DNA of 64,000 nucleotides. It comes from Acidimicrobiaceae bacterium. Lineage in GTDB: Bacteria; Actinomycetota; Acidimicrobiia; Acidimicrobiales; Aldehydirespiratoraceae. Positions within the stretch are counted from its first letter, which is position 1. Each line of letters opens with the position of its first letter. The DNA lies in the NCBI GenBank assembly GCA_026706815.1, contig JAPOYA010000026.1, forward strand, positions 1 to 64,000, given 5' to 3'. Below are positions 16,664 to 27,862 of the stretch, one piece after another. The position numbers and the translations under genes are program-made. The notes under the pieces were generated by a model, which saw only the letters and a list, made by a program, of their open reading frames with translations, was not told where the DNA came from and ran no database searches.

Positions 16664-18031
16664 TCACCTTGTTCGGTGGTGCCGCGCTGGTCGGCTACGG
16701 AGGGATGTTGTTAGCAGTGTCGGCGGTGGACGGCAGGTGATGGTGATGGCACCGAGATCGGTGAAGGGTGTGTTGGGAGGGGATTTTGGGTTGAGGTTCG
16801 GTTGGTTGGCCGGGGTTGGGGTCGGGCTTGGTCTAGTGGCGGGGGGTTTGAGATGGTATTTGCCTGTGTCGGGGTTTCGGTGGACTTGCCAGCCGTGGTC
16901 GTGGATTTTGTGATGGCAGTCGTCGCATACCAGCACCAGGTTGTCTAAGTCGGTTGTTCCGCCGTCACGCCACCAGATGATGTGATGGGCTCGGCACCAC
17001 AGCGGGTTGGCTTCACAGCCGATGCAGTGTTGATCCCTGGCGATCAAAGCGATCCGTTGAGCCTCGCTGGCAGTTCGCAGTCTGCGCCCGAGCCGCATTT
17101 GTTGAGCTTTGGCATCGAAGATTGAGGGCAGCAGGTTGGCCTCAAGGGCTAGGCGGTGCAGTTCGGTGACCGGTATCGCTGAACCGTCCGCGAGTCGGGG
17201 ATTGCCGAGTTGTTGGGTGAGCACGTCGTAGTCGGCGATCACCAAGAGATCAGTGCCCTGGGACTTGTCGTCGCCGGCGGGCTGCAGAATCAACTCGGCT
17301 AGAGCGTCAGCCATTCGCTGTTGGGGTGTGCGTCGGGCTTTCGGGTCTTCTTGGTGCCACAGCTTTCGCTCCTTGGCGGTCAACGCGGTGGCGATGCGCG
17401 CCCCGGTGATCTGGTCGAACTCTCCGGTCAGCACGAACATGCCCGACTCGGGACTCTCGAAGATTCGCGCTTTGCGATTCTTGCGTTGCCTATCCAACAA
17501 AGACTGTCCGTCGTCGTCGGCAACTTCTTGTTGATGACGTTTCACCGTTCGGGCGAACTCATCGAAGCTCTGGTCACTCGCTGCCTCCACCAAGTGTGCT
17601 TCGTCAATCGGGCTTTCGCCCGAAGCACGCGCGATCAGCCGGGCATGACTCACAGGAACCTTGCCAGAATCCAACGCCTCGCTCGTGGCGGGCAGCTCCG
17701 CGAGCTGCACGGCCGATTCAACATCGCGTTTGGCCTCCCGAACAGGAGCCCGCAGTTCGTCGCGAACGAAACGCTGCGCATCGCCTCTACTGTGACGGCG
17801 ACTCAGTTCAGCCAATGCACGGGACTTCATCGCGGCGATAGTCGACTCGGCACGACCCAATTCCCCCAACCGCGAGCGCAGAGCCTCATCTGACAGCGCC
17901 ACCTCATCAACCCGTTCAACAAAAAGCGACCCGGCAGCAGCACGACTGTCGCCATCGGCACTGCCCGAACGGTCGAGTAAGGGAGTTAATTCCATAGATG
18001 TAACTCTATTGACCCCCTGTGACAACAACAC
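16664..18031 (-). CDS. DUF222/13E12-type HNH endonuclease-domain protein
   Basis: CIGCEANPLWCRAHHIIWWRDGGTTDLDNLVLVCDDCHHKIHDHGW. Confidence 0.9.
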   Translation of the reverse strand: MLLSQGVNRVTSMELTPLLDRSGSADGDSRAAAGSLFVERVDEVALSDEALRSRLGELGRAESTIAAMKSRALAELSRRHSRGDAQRFVRDELRAPVREAKRDVESAVQLAELPATSEALDSGKVPVSHARLIARASGESPIDEAHLVEAASDQSFDEFARTVKRHQQEVADDDGQSLLDRQRKNRKARIFESPESGMFVLTGEFDQITGARIATALTAKERKLWHQEDPKARRTPQQRMADALAELILQPAGDDKSQGTDLLVIADYDVLTQQLGNPRLADGSAIPVTELHRLALEANLLPSIFDAKAQQMRLGRRLRTASEAQRIALIARDQHCIGCEANPLWCRAHHIIWWRDGGTTDLDNLVLVCDDCHHKIHDHGWQVHRNPDTGKYHLKPPATRPSPTPTPANQPNLNPKSPPNTPFTDLGAITITCRPPPTLLTTSLRSRPARHHRTR

Positions 18032-18305
18032 CTATAAATCATAGAAATATCATAAAAAATAATTTAAACAACGTTCGGTACGGTCCACGCGCCTGCCTGA
18101 ACAACCGGTATCTCTGACAGGTGAGCATTTTGGGAAATGCCAAGGTCGGATGCGCAGGCGACTTTCTGAGAATCTGGGGTCTCACCGTTGGGAGCGAGCG
18201 CCTGACTGGCAGCGACTCAAACTGAACCGTAGGAATTTCCATCGATGGTCTATCGGTCTTGCTAGCTGTAGTGGACATAGAGGTTGGCAGCACGTTGGGG
18301 CTCGT

Positions 18306-18425
18306 ATGTCGCATGTTGATGCAAGGTTCACGCCCGCCGGGCGGTTGTTGACGGCCCGGCGGGTAGAGGCGGGAATGCCCAGGCTCATGTGGCGGCTCAG
18401 ATGGGGGTGTCGCACACGCCACACC
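18306..18425 (+). pseudogene. IS481-family transposase N-terminal fragment
   Basis: MSHVDARFTPAGRLLTARRVEAGMP then a shifted frame QAHVAAQMGVSH; no DDE domain follows. Confidence 0.6.
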
Positions 18426-18549
18426 GCCATGCGCCTCGCCGTCACCATCGTCATCGTCACCGCCAAACTCATCGACTGGAAAAACCGATGAACCCCCACA
18501 CAACCCGCCTAACCGCGCAGCCCCTTAGAAAAGACCTAGCGTTATAGGC

Positions 18550-20019
18550 ATGGATCGGGACTTGAGCGATGAGCCTGGGAATTCTGTGAAGCACTCTGAT
18601 CGCCGTGTCGGTGCAGACGGTTTCTTGGCGGCGCCGAAAACCAATTCGGTCCCGCCGCCTCCACCCCCTCCGCCGTCTCCACCCCGTCGGGTGCCGTCCC
18701 CGCCGCCGCCTCCTGCGGAGGTGCCGCAGCGATCGACGCCTCCTGGTTCCTCAGGGGCAACTCCGCCGAATCGGGTGCCGCCCCCTCCAGCGCCCCCCGG
18801 TTCGCCTCAGTCGGCGGCCTCGCAGCCGGTGGCCGCGCCGCACACCAAGCTGCCCGTAGCCTCACCGCCCGCTCAGAAGCGTTGGGATGCTTCAGCTTGG
18901 CTCAGGGGCATGTCTGTATTCGTGACGGTATGCCTGCTGCTCGGTGCAGGTTTTGTTGTCGGACAGATGTGGTCCGACGACAACTCGTCCGTGTCTCGCT
19001 TAGCTACCGGGAACGCCGGTTCGGAGGATTCAGTAGACGACCGCGAGATTTCTTCTGCCAACTCAGAGCCAGCCGCTGAGACTGTGGATTCTCTTTTTGA
19101 ACCAAAGACCAGCCTGCCGTGCCGAGAAGCTTCTCCAGAGCCGGTGGCCGAAGTCGCGAACGCAGTCAGCCCCTCAATAGTTGTGATCAAAACGGAGGAT
19201 CGTCAAGGCTCTGGTGTTGTGTGGGACGCTGAGAACGGATACATCGTTACCAACAACCATGTGGTTGAGCTCAGCACCAACGTCGATGTTGAGTTCCCCG
19301 ATGGACAGACAGTCGTTGGAACTGTTATTGGTGGCGATTCCTTTCGTGATGTGGCGGTGGTAGGCGTTGATCCCGGCGAGGTCAATTCCCTGGTACAAGC
19401 TGTATTTGCTCCTACTTCGGAAGTCCGAGTGGGGCAGTTGGCAGTTGTAATCGGGAGCCCCTTCGGACTTGAGCAGAGCGTCACCGCAGGCGTAGTGAGC
19501 GCGATCGACCGAGTTGCCGAGGGAGGCTCAGACCGAGAGAATTCTGGTCCGGTAGAGATGATCCAGACTGATGCGCCTATCAACACGGGTAACTCCGGTG
19601 GCGCTCTCGCCGATCGTGAGTGTCGGGTTATTGGCATCAACACGCAGATAGTGACTTCGGGGCCGTCAGGCGGCAACATCGGTGTGGGATTCGCAATTCC
19701 GTCGGACACCATCGTGTTGATCGCTCGTCGGATCGTAAGCGGCGAGTCTCTTGATGTGGGCTTTCTCGGCATTCAGGGAATCACCCCGACAGATGGCTCC
19801 GCGGGTGCCCTGGTGACATCAGTCGTCGACGGTTCACCCGCCGACGACAGCGGGATAAAGGCTGGCGACCTCATAATCGCGATCAATGGCGACGGGGTCA
19901 CTTCGATGGCCAATCTGGCCGCCGAGATCAAACTCTTCCGCCCGGGCGAAGCGGTCGACGTCCTGGTGCTTCGCGACGGGACGCGGATGACTGTCCGAGC
20001 GATTCTTGCAGCCGCCTGA
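18550..20019 (+). CDS. S1C (HtrA/DegP-like) serine protease with Pro-rich N-terminus, TM and PDZ
   Basis: NNHVVELS, FRDVAVVGVD, INTGNSGGALAD, PDZ DSGIKAGDLIIAINGDGV. Confidence 0.93.
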   Translation: MDRDLSDEPGNSVKHSDRRVGADGFLAAPKTNSVPPPPPPPPSPPRRVPSPPPPPAEVPQRSTPPGSSGATPPNRVPPPPAPPGSPQSAASQPVAAPHTKLPVASPPAQKRWDASAWLRGMSVFVTVCLLLGAGFVVGQMWSDDNSSVSRLATGNAGSEDSVDDREISSANSEPAAETVDSLFEPKTSLPCREASPEPVAEVANAVSPSIVVIKTEDRQGSGVVWDAENGYIVTNNHVVELSTNVDVEFPDGQTVVGTVIGGDSFRDVAVVGVDPGEVNSLVQAVFAPTSEVRVGQLAVVIGSPFGLEQSVTAGVVSAIDRVAEGGSDRENSGPVEMIQTDAPINTGNSGGALADRECRVIGINTQIVTSGPSGGNIGVGFAIPSDTIVLIARRIVSGESLDVGFLGIQGITPTDGSAGALVTSVVDGSPADDSGIKAGDLIIAINGDGVTSMANLAAEIKLFRPGEAVDVLVLRDGTRMTVRAILAAA

Positions 20020-20052
20020 GCTGATCGGCGGAGCAGGTAGAATCCAGCGGCA

Positions 20053-21132
20053 ATGTTCCTCGTCGTAGTCGTCGCTGTCGCGGCGCTGATTCTCATCGGG
20101 TTCTCCTGGTATTTTCTCGCTCGAGACCGCCGCCTCGAGCGACCCGACAGCCCGCCGCTCGAAGCAGCGGACCGGGAGTCAACCGCGGCCGTGTCTGCGG
20201 CCGAGACTATTGGCGCGGCGCCCGCGTTCAGGGACCGCCTCGGCACCGCGCGTTCTGCCCTCGGCGCCTATCTCGGTTCAGTATTCGGCCGTGGAGCCAT
20301 CAGCGAACAGACCTGGAGCAACCTTGAGGAAGCGTTGATCCGGGCCGATGTCGGCGTCGGCACGGCGGCTGGGATCATCTCGGTGGTACGTGCCAAAGCA
20401 GCCGACGAAGGCCTCGACGATGCGTCGGAACTCGCTGATCTGGTGAAGGGCGAGATCGTCTCCCGCCTGACGGGATTCGACCGATCCTTGAGTGTCGACC
20501 TTGTGGACGCGCGAGGAGAGCCCGGACCTGCGGTATGGCTGTTCGTCGGCGTCAACGGCGTTGGCAAAACGACCACCATCGGCAAATTGGCGCAGCGTCA
20601 GTCGGTCGCGGGTCGTTCCGTCGTGCTCGCTGCGGGCGATACGTTCCGCGCCGCTGCCGTCGAGCAGCTTGCGGTCTGGTCCGAGCGCAGCAATGTCGAG
20701 ATCGTGCGGGGGTCGAAAGGAGCGGATCCTTCGTCGGTCGTGTTCGACGCGATCGAACACGCGGCCGCGCGTTCGGTCCGGTTGGTCATGGCCGATACCG
20801 CCGGTCGACTCCAAACAAGAACAAACCTGATGGAGGAGTTGCGCAAGGTGCGTCGGGTGGCCGAGAAAGGATCCGGAACTGTCACCGAGACCCTCCTGGT
20901 GATCGATGCAACAACCGGCCAGAACGGGCTGTCGCAGGCAAGGCAGTTCACCGAGGCCGTGGACGTTACCGGTGTGGTTCTCACCAAACTCGACGGTTCA
21001 GCCAAAGGGGGGATCGTGGTCGCGATCCACTCAGAACTGGGTATTCCGGTCAAACTCGCAGGTCTCGGCGAGGGCATTGACGACCTTGTCGACTTCGATC
21101 CCGTCGAGTTCGTCGACGCCCTCTTCGAGTAG
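20053..21132 (+). CDS. ftsY: Signal recognition particle receptor FtsY
   Basis: GVNGVGKTTTIGKLA, DTAGRLQTRTNLMEEL, TKLDGSAKGG. Confidence 0.96.
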   Translation: MFLVVVVAVAALILIGFSWYFLARDRRLERPDSPPLEAADRESTAAVSAAETIGAAPAFRDRLGTARSALGAYLGSVFGRGAISEQTWSNLEEALIRADVGVGTAAGIISVVRAKAADEGLDDASELADLVKGEIVSRLTGFDRSLSVDLVDARGEPGPAVWLFVGVNGVGKTTTIGKLAQRQSVAGRSVVLAAGDTFRAAAVEQLAVWSERSNVEIVRGSKGADPSSVVFDAIEHAAARSVRLVMADTAGRLQTRTNLMEELRKVRRVAEKGSGTVTETLLVIDATTGQNGLSQARQFTEAVDVTGVVLTKLDGSAKGGIVVAIHSELGIPVKLAGLGEGIDDLVDFDPVEFVDALFE

Positions 21133-21192
21133 CGCTGCCGGCTGGTTTCCTCCGCTCTGAGAATGCTCCAGTGCCGCTAGTCTGAACGAACC

Positions 21193-22622
<1,430 letters not shown>

Positions 22623-22623
<1 letters not shown>

Positions 22624-22757
22624 TGGACAGGTTTTCGGACACTTCTGTGTTGTCGGCTCGCAAGGTTGGAATTGATGCGGGTACGGAGATTGAATTGAGC
22701 GGTCGCTCGGCTGACGCCGCGCCCGCTGATTCAGCAGTCAACGACGATAAGTCCTAA
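22623..22757 (+). CDS. Possible 44-aa small ORF between ffh and rpsP
   Basis: GTG overlapping ffh stop: [44 protein letters not shown]; no homology evidence. Confidence 0.2.
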
Positions 22758-22774
22758 AGAGAAACAGAGAACAA

Positions 22775-23152
22775 ATGGCCGTCAAGCTCCGCCTCATGCG
22801 GATGGGCAAGAAGAAGCAGCCCACTTATCGCGTTGTCGCCGCCGACTCGCGTTCGCCCCGCGATGGGCGCTTCATTGAGATCATCGGGACCTACGAACCC
22901 CGTCAGGATCCTTCGGTGATCAAGATCGACAATGACCGCGCACTCCACTGGCTCCGTCACGGTGCTCAACCGACGGATCGGGTTGAGAAGCTGCTGAAAA
23001 TCTCCGGCGCTTGGGAACTGCACACGGGAGATCCCGATCCCGCCGCTCGACCAGTTGCCGCGTCCGTGGCGGCCAAGCCGGCAGCATCTCCGAGCACCGC
23101 TGATGCCGAGGACTCTGAAGCGGACAGCTCCGAAGCCGATGGAGGTGATTAA
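22775..23152 (+). CDS. rpsP: 30S ribosomal protein S16
   Basis: [42 protein letters not shown]. Confidence 0.97.
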   Translation: MAVKLRLMRMGKKKQPTYRVVAADSRSPRDGRFIEIIGTYEPRQDPSVIKIDNDRALHWLRHGAQPTDRVEKLLKISGAWELHTGDPDPAARPVAASVAAKPAASPSTADAEDSEADSSEADGGD

Positions 23153-23154
23153 CG

Positions 23155-23400
23155 ATGTCGGCAGAATCAGCCCAGGCAGTTTGTGAGTACGTCGTCAAGC
23201 AGATGGTCGACGACCCGGACGCGGTTTGTGTGGAGGCTTCGAGATATGACGGCACGCTTCGCCTCGACGTGACCGTCGGTGAAGGTGACATGGGCCGCGT
23301 GATCGGTAGGCGCGGTCGTGTGGCCGGAGCGATCCGGACTGTTGTCCGCGCCGCGGGCTATGAAGAAGGCACCTCCATCGAGGTCGAGTTCGTCGACTAG
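23155..23400 (+). CDS. KH-domain RNA-binding protein (KhpA-like)
   Basis: VGEGDMGRVIGRRGRVAGAIRTVVRAA; position between rpsP and rimM. Confidence 0.92.
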   Translation: MSAESAQAVCEYVVKQMVDDPDAVCVEASRYDGTLRLDVTVGEGDMGRVIGRRGRVAGAIRTVVRAAGYEEGTSIEVEFVD

Positions 23401-23412
23401 CGTGCGCGGGCT

Positions 23413-23928
23413 TTGATGCTGGAGGTCGGACGCATCACCCGCCCGCACGGTGTACGAGGCGACGTCCTGGTCTCGTTGACAACCAACCGCGCGGAGCGTC
23501 TGAGAACTGGTGCCATCCTGGCTTCGGGGGGCCGCGAGTTCGTGGTCCTTCACAGCAGGTCGCACAAAGGCGGTTGGATCGTTGCCTTCGAGGGTGTGAG
23601 CGATCGAAATGCTGCCGAGGCGGTCAGCGGCGCCGTTCTATATGCTGAACCCATCAACGATCCCGACGAGTTGTGGGTTCACGAGTTGATCGGTGCGGTG
23701 GTGGTCGACCAGCACGAGATTTCGAGGGGCGCCGTCGTCAGAGTGGTCGAAAACCCTGCCAGTGACCTCTTGGAACTGGAAAGCGGAGCGCTTGTGCCGG
23801 TCAGATTCGTGACCGACCTGCTGCCGGCGGAGCGAGTCACCGTGGATGTGCCTGACGGTATTTTCGACCTGGCGGGTGACGCGGGCGATGCCGAGTCCCA
23901 CCACCACGGGTCTGGAGGGCCATTGTGA
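23413..23928 (+). CDS. rimM: Ribosome maturation factor RimM
   Basis: EVGRITRPHGVRGDVLVS..., DELWVHELIGAVV; position upstream of trmD. Confidence 0.92.
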   Translation: MMLEVGRITRPHGVRGDVLVSLTTNRAERLRTGAILASGGREFVVLHSRSHKGGWIVAFEGVSDRNAAEAVSGAVLYAEPINDPDELWVHELIGAVVVDQHEISRGAVVRVVENPASDLLELESGALVPVRFVTDLLPAERVTVDVPDGIFDLAGDAGDAESHHHGSGGPL

Positions 23929-24692
23929 GCGGGTTTCGGATCGACGTCTTCACGATCTTCCCGAAGATGCTCGACTCGGCCGTCGATGAATCGGTGATCG
24001 GCAGAGGGCGCCGCGGCGGTCAACTTGATGTGCGCATCCATGACCTGCGCGCCCACGCCACTGGGGTGCATCAGTCCGTTGATGGTGCCCCGTTCGGGGG
24101 AGGAGCCGGGATGGTCATGTCACCAGCCCCGCTTTTCGCTGCAGTCGAGGCGATCGAGCCGGCACGGCCCCTGTTGTGCCTGTCTCCCGCGGGGCGGTGC
24201 TTCGACCAGTCGATGGCCCGGGAATTAGCCGACTCCGGGGGGTTCTCCCTCTTGTGCGGCCGTTACGAGGGGATTGATGAGCGGGTTCGGCAGCATCTCG
24301 TGGACGGCGAGGTCTCGGTGGGCGACGTCGTGCTCGCCGGCGGTGAAGTTCCTGCGCTGCTCATAGTTGAGGCTGTGGGCCGTCTGGTGCCGGGAGTTCT
24401 CGGCAACGCTGCCAGCACCACCGAAGAATCGTTTTCCGACGGGCTGCTCGAGTATCCCCACTACACGCGGCCCGCACAGTTCAGAGACTGGACTGTGCCC
24501 GAAGTGCTGCGCTCGGGTGATCACGGTCGGGTGGAGCGCTGGCGAAAGGCCCAATCACTGCGACGAACCATTGACCGCCGCCCCGATTTGATCGCTCAAC
24601 GCGGGGGTCTGAGCGAAGCCGACTCGGAACTGTTGGCAGAATTCGGACTTCTGAACCCCGCCGAGGGTGTTGCTCGGAGAAGTCCCCTCTAG
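23925..24692 (+). CDS. trmD: tRNA (guanine-N1)-methyltransferase
   Basis: [48 protein letters not shown]-like [13 protein letters not shown]. Confidence 0.96.
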   Translation: MSGFRIDVFTIFPKMLDSAVDESVIGRGRRGGQLDVRIHDLRAHATGVHQSVDGAPFGGGAGMVMSPAPLFAAVEAIEPARPLLCLSPAGRCFDQSMARELADSGGFSLLCGRYEGIDERVRQHLVDGEVSVGDVVLAGGEVPALLIVEAVGRLVPGVLGNAASTTEESFSDGLLEYPHYTRPAQFRDWTVPEVLRSGDHGRVERWRKAQSLRRTIDRRPDLIAQRGGLSEADSELLAEFGLLNPAEGVARRSPL

Positions 24693-24760
24693 GCTTGCTT
24701 CTCGGTCCGTTCGGTGTTCGAGCGGTCAGTTCTCCTGTTCTCACCGCCGCGGAGCTTGCG

Positions 24761-25108
24761 ATGCAGCCCACAGACGTTATCGACAACCTTATTGAAACCG
24801 AGGACATCCCGGATTTCGCTCCTGGTGACACACTCAAGGTCCATGTTCGAGTCATGGAGGGCAACCGTGCCCGTACCCAGGTTTTTGAGGGCGTTGTCAT
24901 CCGGCGTCAGGGAAGCGGCATTCGCGAGACCTACACGGTGCGCAAGTTGAGCTTCGGCGTCGGCGTTGAACGGACATTTCCGTTGCACACCCCGATCGTG
25001 GAGCGAATTGAGCGAGTGACTCGTGGAGATGTTCGGCGCGCCAAGCTCTACTACCTCCGCGACCGGATCGGCAAGGCTGCGCGGGTCAAGGAGAAGCGCG
25101 ACGGCTGA
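24761..25108 (+). CDS. rplS: 50S ribosomal protein L19
   Basis: [67 protein letters not shown]. Confidence 0.96.
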   Translation: MQPTDVIDNLIETEDIPDFAPGDTLKVHVRVMEGNRARTQVFEGVVIRRQGSGIRETYTVRKLSFGVGVERTFPLHTPIVERIERVTRGDVRRAKLYYLRDRIGKAARVKEKRDG

Positions 25109-25177
25109 ACCCCACGGCGGCGGTCTGTGGTGAATCAGTCTTGAAGCGCTGTCACAGCGCGTCTCTATTGTCCGTGG

Positions 25178-25519
25178 ATGGATAAATCACGGGTAGCTTT
25201 GGGGCGTTGGGGTGAAGAACTTGTTGCCAGATCGTACGAAGCCGCAGGCTACAAAGTGCTTGACCGCAACTGGAAGATCAAGGGCGGCGAGCTTGATCTC
25301 GTGCTCGGCCGTCGAGGTGAGACAGTCTTCTGCGAGGTGAAGACTCGCTCGTCGGACCGCTTCGGGAGCGCGGTTGAGGCGGTCGGGCCGCGCAAGCAAC
25401 AGCTTCTGCGTCGCACCGCTTTGTCGTGGCTTCAACAGCACGGGTCCGGAGGTCGGATGCGGTTTGACGTCGCCTCGGTCGTCGCCGGCCGAGTCGATAT
25501 CATCACCTCGGCATTCTGA
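25178..25519 (+). CDS. YraN/UPF0102 family protein
   Basis: GRWGEELVARSYEAAGYKVLDRNWKIKGGELDLVLGRRGETVFCEVKTR. Confidence 0.93.
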   Translation: MDKSRVALGRWGEELVARSYEAAGYKVLDRNWKIKGGELDLVLGRRGETVFCEVKTRSSDRFGSAVEAVGPRKQQLLRRTALSWLQQHGSGGRMRFDVASVVAGRVDIITSAF

Positions 25520-25556
25520 GGGGCTCGCGAGGGGCCCGTGAGCGGAGCGCGTCTCG

Positions 25557-25766
25557 CTAGCGGCGTTGGGAGCGGGTCTTTCGGCCCATCCAGCAGCCGC
25601 GGTGCCAGTGCCTTCTCAAATCGGGCGTGTCAACGGGAACCACAACGTAGTGGCCGGTCCCAGCGGGGATCTCGCGGTTGCAGTTCGGGCAGAGATAGAT
25701 TTTGCTCGCTTGGTATGGCTGCAAGAACTTGACGTCGACCTCGCCGTATGCCTCCGGGTCGTCCAT
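25557..25766 (-). CDS. Small Zn-ribbon-like protein
   Basis: YLCPNCNREIPAGTGHYVVVPVDTPDLRRHWHRGCW; overlaps stop of upstream small ORF. Confidence 0.7.
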   Translation of the reverse strand: MDDPEAYGEVDVKFLQPYQASKIYLCPNCNREIPAGTGHYVVVPVDTPDLRRHWHRGCWMGRKTRSQRR

Positions 25767-25876
25767 CAGCCGAAGATCGCCCAGAGAACCAGCAGCGCGG
25801 CGACCATGAGCCCAGCGCCCACGTACAGGTAGTCCGTCGGTCGGCGACGGTGTGGGCGAGTGGGGTCCATACCCAT
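25766..25876 (-). CDS. 36-aa single-TM small protein
   Basis: MGMDPTRPHRRRPTDYLYVGAGLMVAALLVLWAIFG*, TGATGG coupling to next ORF. Confidence 0.4.
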   Translation of the reverse strand: MGMDPTRPHRRRPTDYLYVGAGLMVAALLVLWAIFG

Positions 25877-25923
25877 CTTGTCAGTATGGTCTGTCGAGCT
25901 GCTTTTACCCTGTTGGAGTCGCG

Positions 25924-26268
25924 GTGCGTCGCAACCTGTTCACATTGCTGGCAGTCGGCATTCTCGTCGTCTCCTGCGCGGGGGACCCCCCGGAAGTGCC
26001 GCTGGGACCCGATGGGCAGCCGGACCCGGTCCTGGTCCAGGGTCGGGCTGTCTATGCCGAGCACTGTGCGTCGTGTCATGGTCGAAGCGGCGGCGGTGGA
26101 CAGGGACCGAAGCTGAACGACGGGGCGGTTCTCGAGACCTATCAGAGCATCGAAGAGCAAGTTGCGGTGGTGTCTGACGGCAAGGGTTCGATGCCCTCTT
26201 TCTCCAAGCGGTTGACTCAAGCGCAGATCGAGTCGGTTGCCCGATATACAAGAGAGGTGCTGGGCTGA
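25924..26268 (+). CDS. c-type cytochrome, probable lipoprotein
   Basis: VRRNLFTLLAVGILVVSCAG; heme motif CASCH; GSMPSFSKRLTQAQIESVARY. Confidence 0.88.
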   Translation: MRRNLFTLLAVGILVVSCAGDPPEVPLGPDGQPDPVLVQGRAVYAEHCASCHGRSGGGGQGPKLNDGAVLETYQSIEEQVAVVSDGKGSMPSFSKRLTQAQIESVARYTREVLG

Positions 26269-26353
26269 GCGCTGTCACACGCTCTGCCTAGTGTTCTTCA
26301 GACGCTCGCTGTGTGCGAAAGACAGCCTTCATTTCTCTCTCAAAGGTTGTCTC

Positions 26354-27862
26354 ATGCTTGCTTCTGTTCGCTCTTCCACACTCGACGGGATTGATGGCGC
26401 TGTCGTCGATGTGGAGGTTCATGTCACCAACGGACTCCCGGCCTTCACGATCGTGGGGCTGCCCGATGCGTCGTGCCGCGAGGCTCGAGACCGTGTGCGC
26501 GCGGCCATCGAGTCCAGCGATCTGTCCTGGCCGATGCAGCGGATCACGGTCAACCTGGCCCCGACCTGTGTACGCAAGGTCGGGGCGGGTCTGGATGTGC
26601 CCATCGGACTCGGAATCTTGGCTGCTTCTGAGCAGATCCCGCTGGAATCGCTCGCAGACATTTCTGCGGTGGGGGAGTTGGGGCTCGATGGTTCGCTGCG
26701 CCCGGTTCCTGGAATCCTGCCGATGGTTGATGTTCTGGAGACCGGCCGGGTGATCGTCGCGGCGGCCGACGCTGGGGTCGCAGCGCTCGGAGCGGGAGAC
26801 CGAGTTCGTCCTGTCCGGCGTCTGCGCGACATCGTTGATGTGGTCTCAGACGGGTTGCCATGGCCCCACGTAGAACCGCCGCTGCACGACGACGAAATAA
26901 TCGACGAACCGGACTTGGCTGATGTCCGGGGGCAAGCGAGCGCACGCTGGGGTCTTGAGATCGCTGCGGCGGGAGGCCATCACCTGTTGCTGATCGGGCC
27001 GCCGGGAGGTGGCAAGACGATGTTGGCGCGTCGGCTTCCGGGGTTGTTGCCTGATCTTTCGCCAGAAGCGGCGCGTCTGGTCACCAGGGTTCACAGTGCT
27101 GCGGCGATTCGTCTTCCCGGGACTGGCCTGGTTCGTCGTCCTCCCTTTCGCGCACCCCATCACTCGGCGTCTATGGCGGCCCTGGTGGGCGGAGGGTCGG
27201 GGCGCGTGCTGCCAGGCGAGATAAGCGTCGCCACCGAGGGTGTCCTGTTCCTTGACGAACTCGGGGAGTTCGCGCCGAGTGTTCTCGATGGGCTGCGCCA
27301 ACCGCTCGAGGAGGGTGTGGTGCGAGTGGCCCGCAGCGGCGTTATGCGCGAACATCCGGCAAACGTGTTGCTCGTCGCGGCGATGAATCCGTGCCCCTGT
27401 GGAGAGGGCGGCTCTGTGAGCTGCCGTTGCGGGCCGTCATCTCGCTTGCGCTATTCACGGCGCATCTCGGGTCCGGTGCTGGATCGGCTTGATGTGATGG
27501 TGCATGTCGACCGCCCGTCGCCGACCGCACTTTTGGACCGCGAGCCGGGGGAGCCTTCCAGTGTGGTGGCAGAGCGCGTGGCGCGCGTACGCGAGCTCGC
27601 AGCGAGCCGCGGGGCACGCACCAATGCAGCACTGAATCGTGAGCAGCTCGAAGACGCCGCGCCGCTGGATTCCGAAGCGACAGACGTGCTCCACCAAGCG
27701 CTGGTGGACGGCCGTTTGAGTGCCCGTGGGGCGATGAGAGTCCGTGCCGTCGCCCGGACAATTCGCGATCTCGACGACGCGGGACCCGCGATCAGAGCCC
27801 GCGACATTTACTCGGCCATCGGCTTTCGCGTCCGTCCTCCGCTGGGGGGTTGCGATGCGTGA
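26354..27862 (+). CDS. ComM/YifB-family Mg-chelatase-like AAA ATPase
   Basis: MLASVRSSTLDGIDGAVVDVEVHVTNGLPAFTIVGLPDASCREARDRVRAAI; GPPGGGKTMLARRLPGLLP. Confidence 0.95.
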   Translation: MLASVRSSTLDGIDGAVVDVEVHVTNGLPAFTIVGLPDASCREARDRVRAAIESSDLSWPMQRITVNLAPTCVRKVGAGLDVPIGLGILAASEQIPLESLADISAVGELGLDGSLRPVPGILPMVDVLETGRVIVAAADAGVAALGAGDRVRPVRRLRDIVDVVSDGLPWPHVEPPLHDDEIIDEPDLADVRGQASARWGLEIAAAGGHHLLLIGPPGGGKTMLARRLPGLLPDLSPEAARLVTRVHSAAAIRLPGTGLVRRPPFRAPHHSASMAALVGGGSGRVLPGEISVATEGVLFLDELGEFAPSVLDGLRQPLEEGVVRVARSGVMREHPANVLLVAAMNPCPCGEGGSVSCRCGPSSRLRYSRRISGPVLDRLDVMVHVDRPSPTALLDREPGEPSSVVAERVARVRELAASRGARTNAALNREQLEDAAPLDSEATDVLHQALVDGRLSARGAMRVRAVARTIRDLDDAGPAIRARDIYSAIGFRVRPPLGGCDA

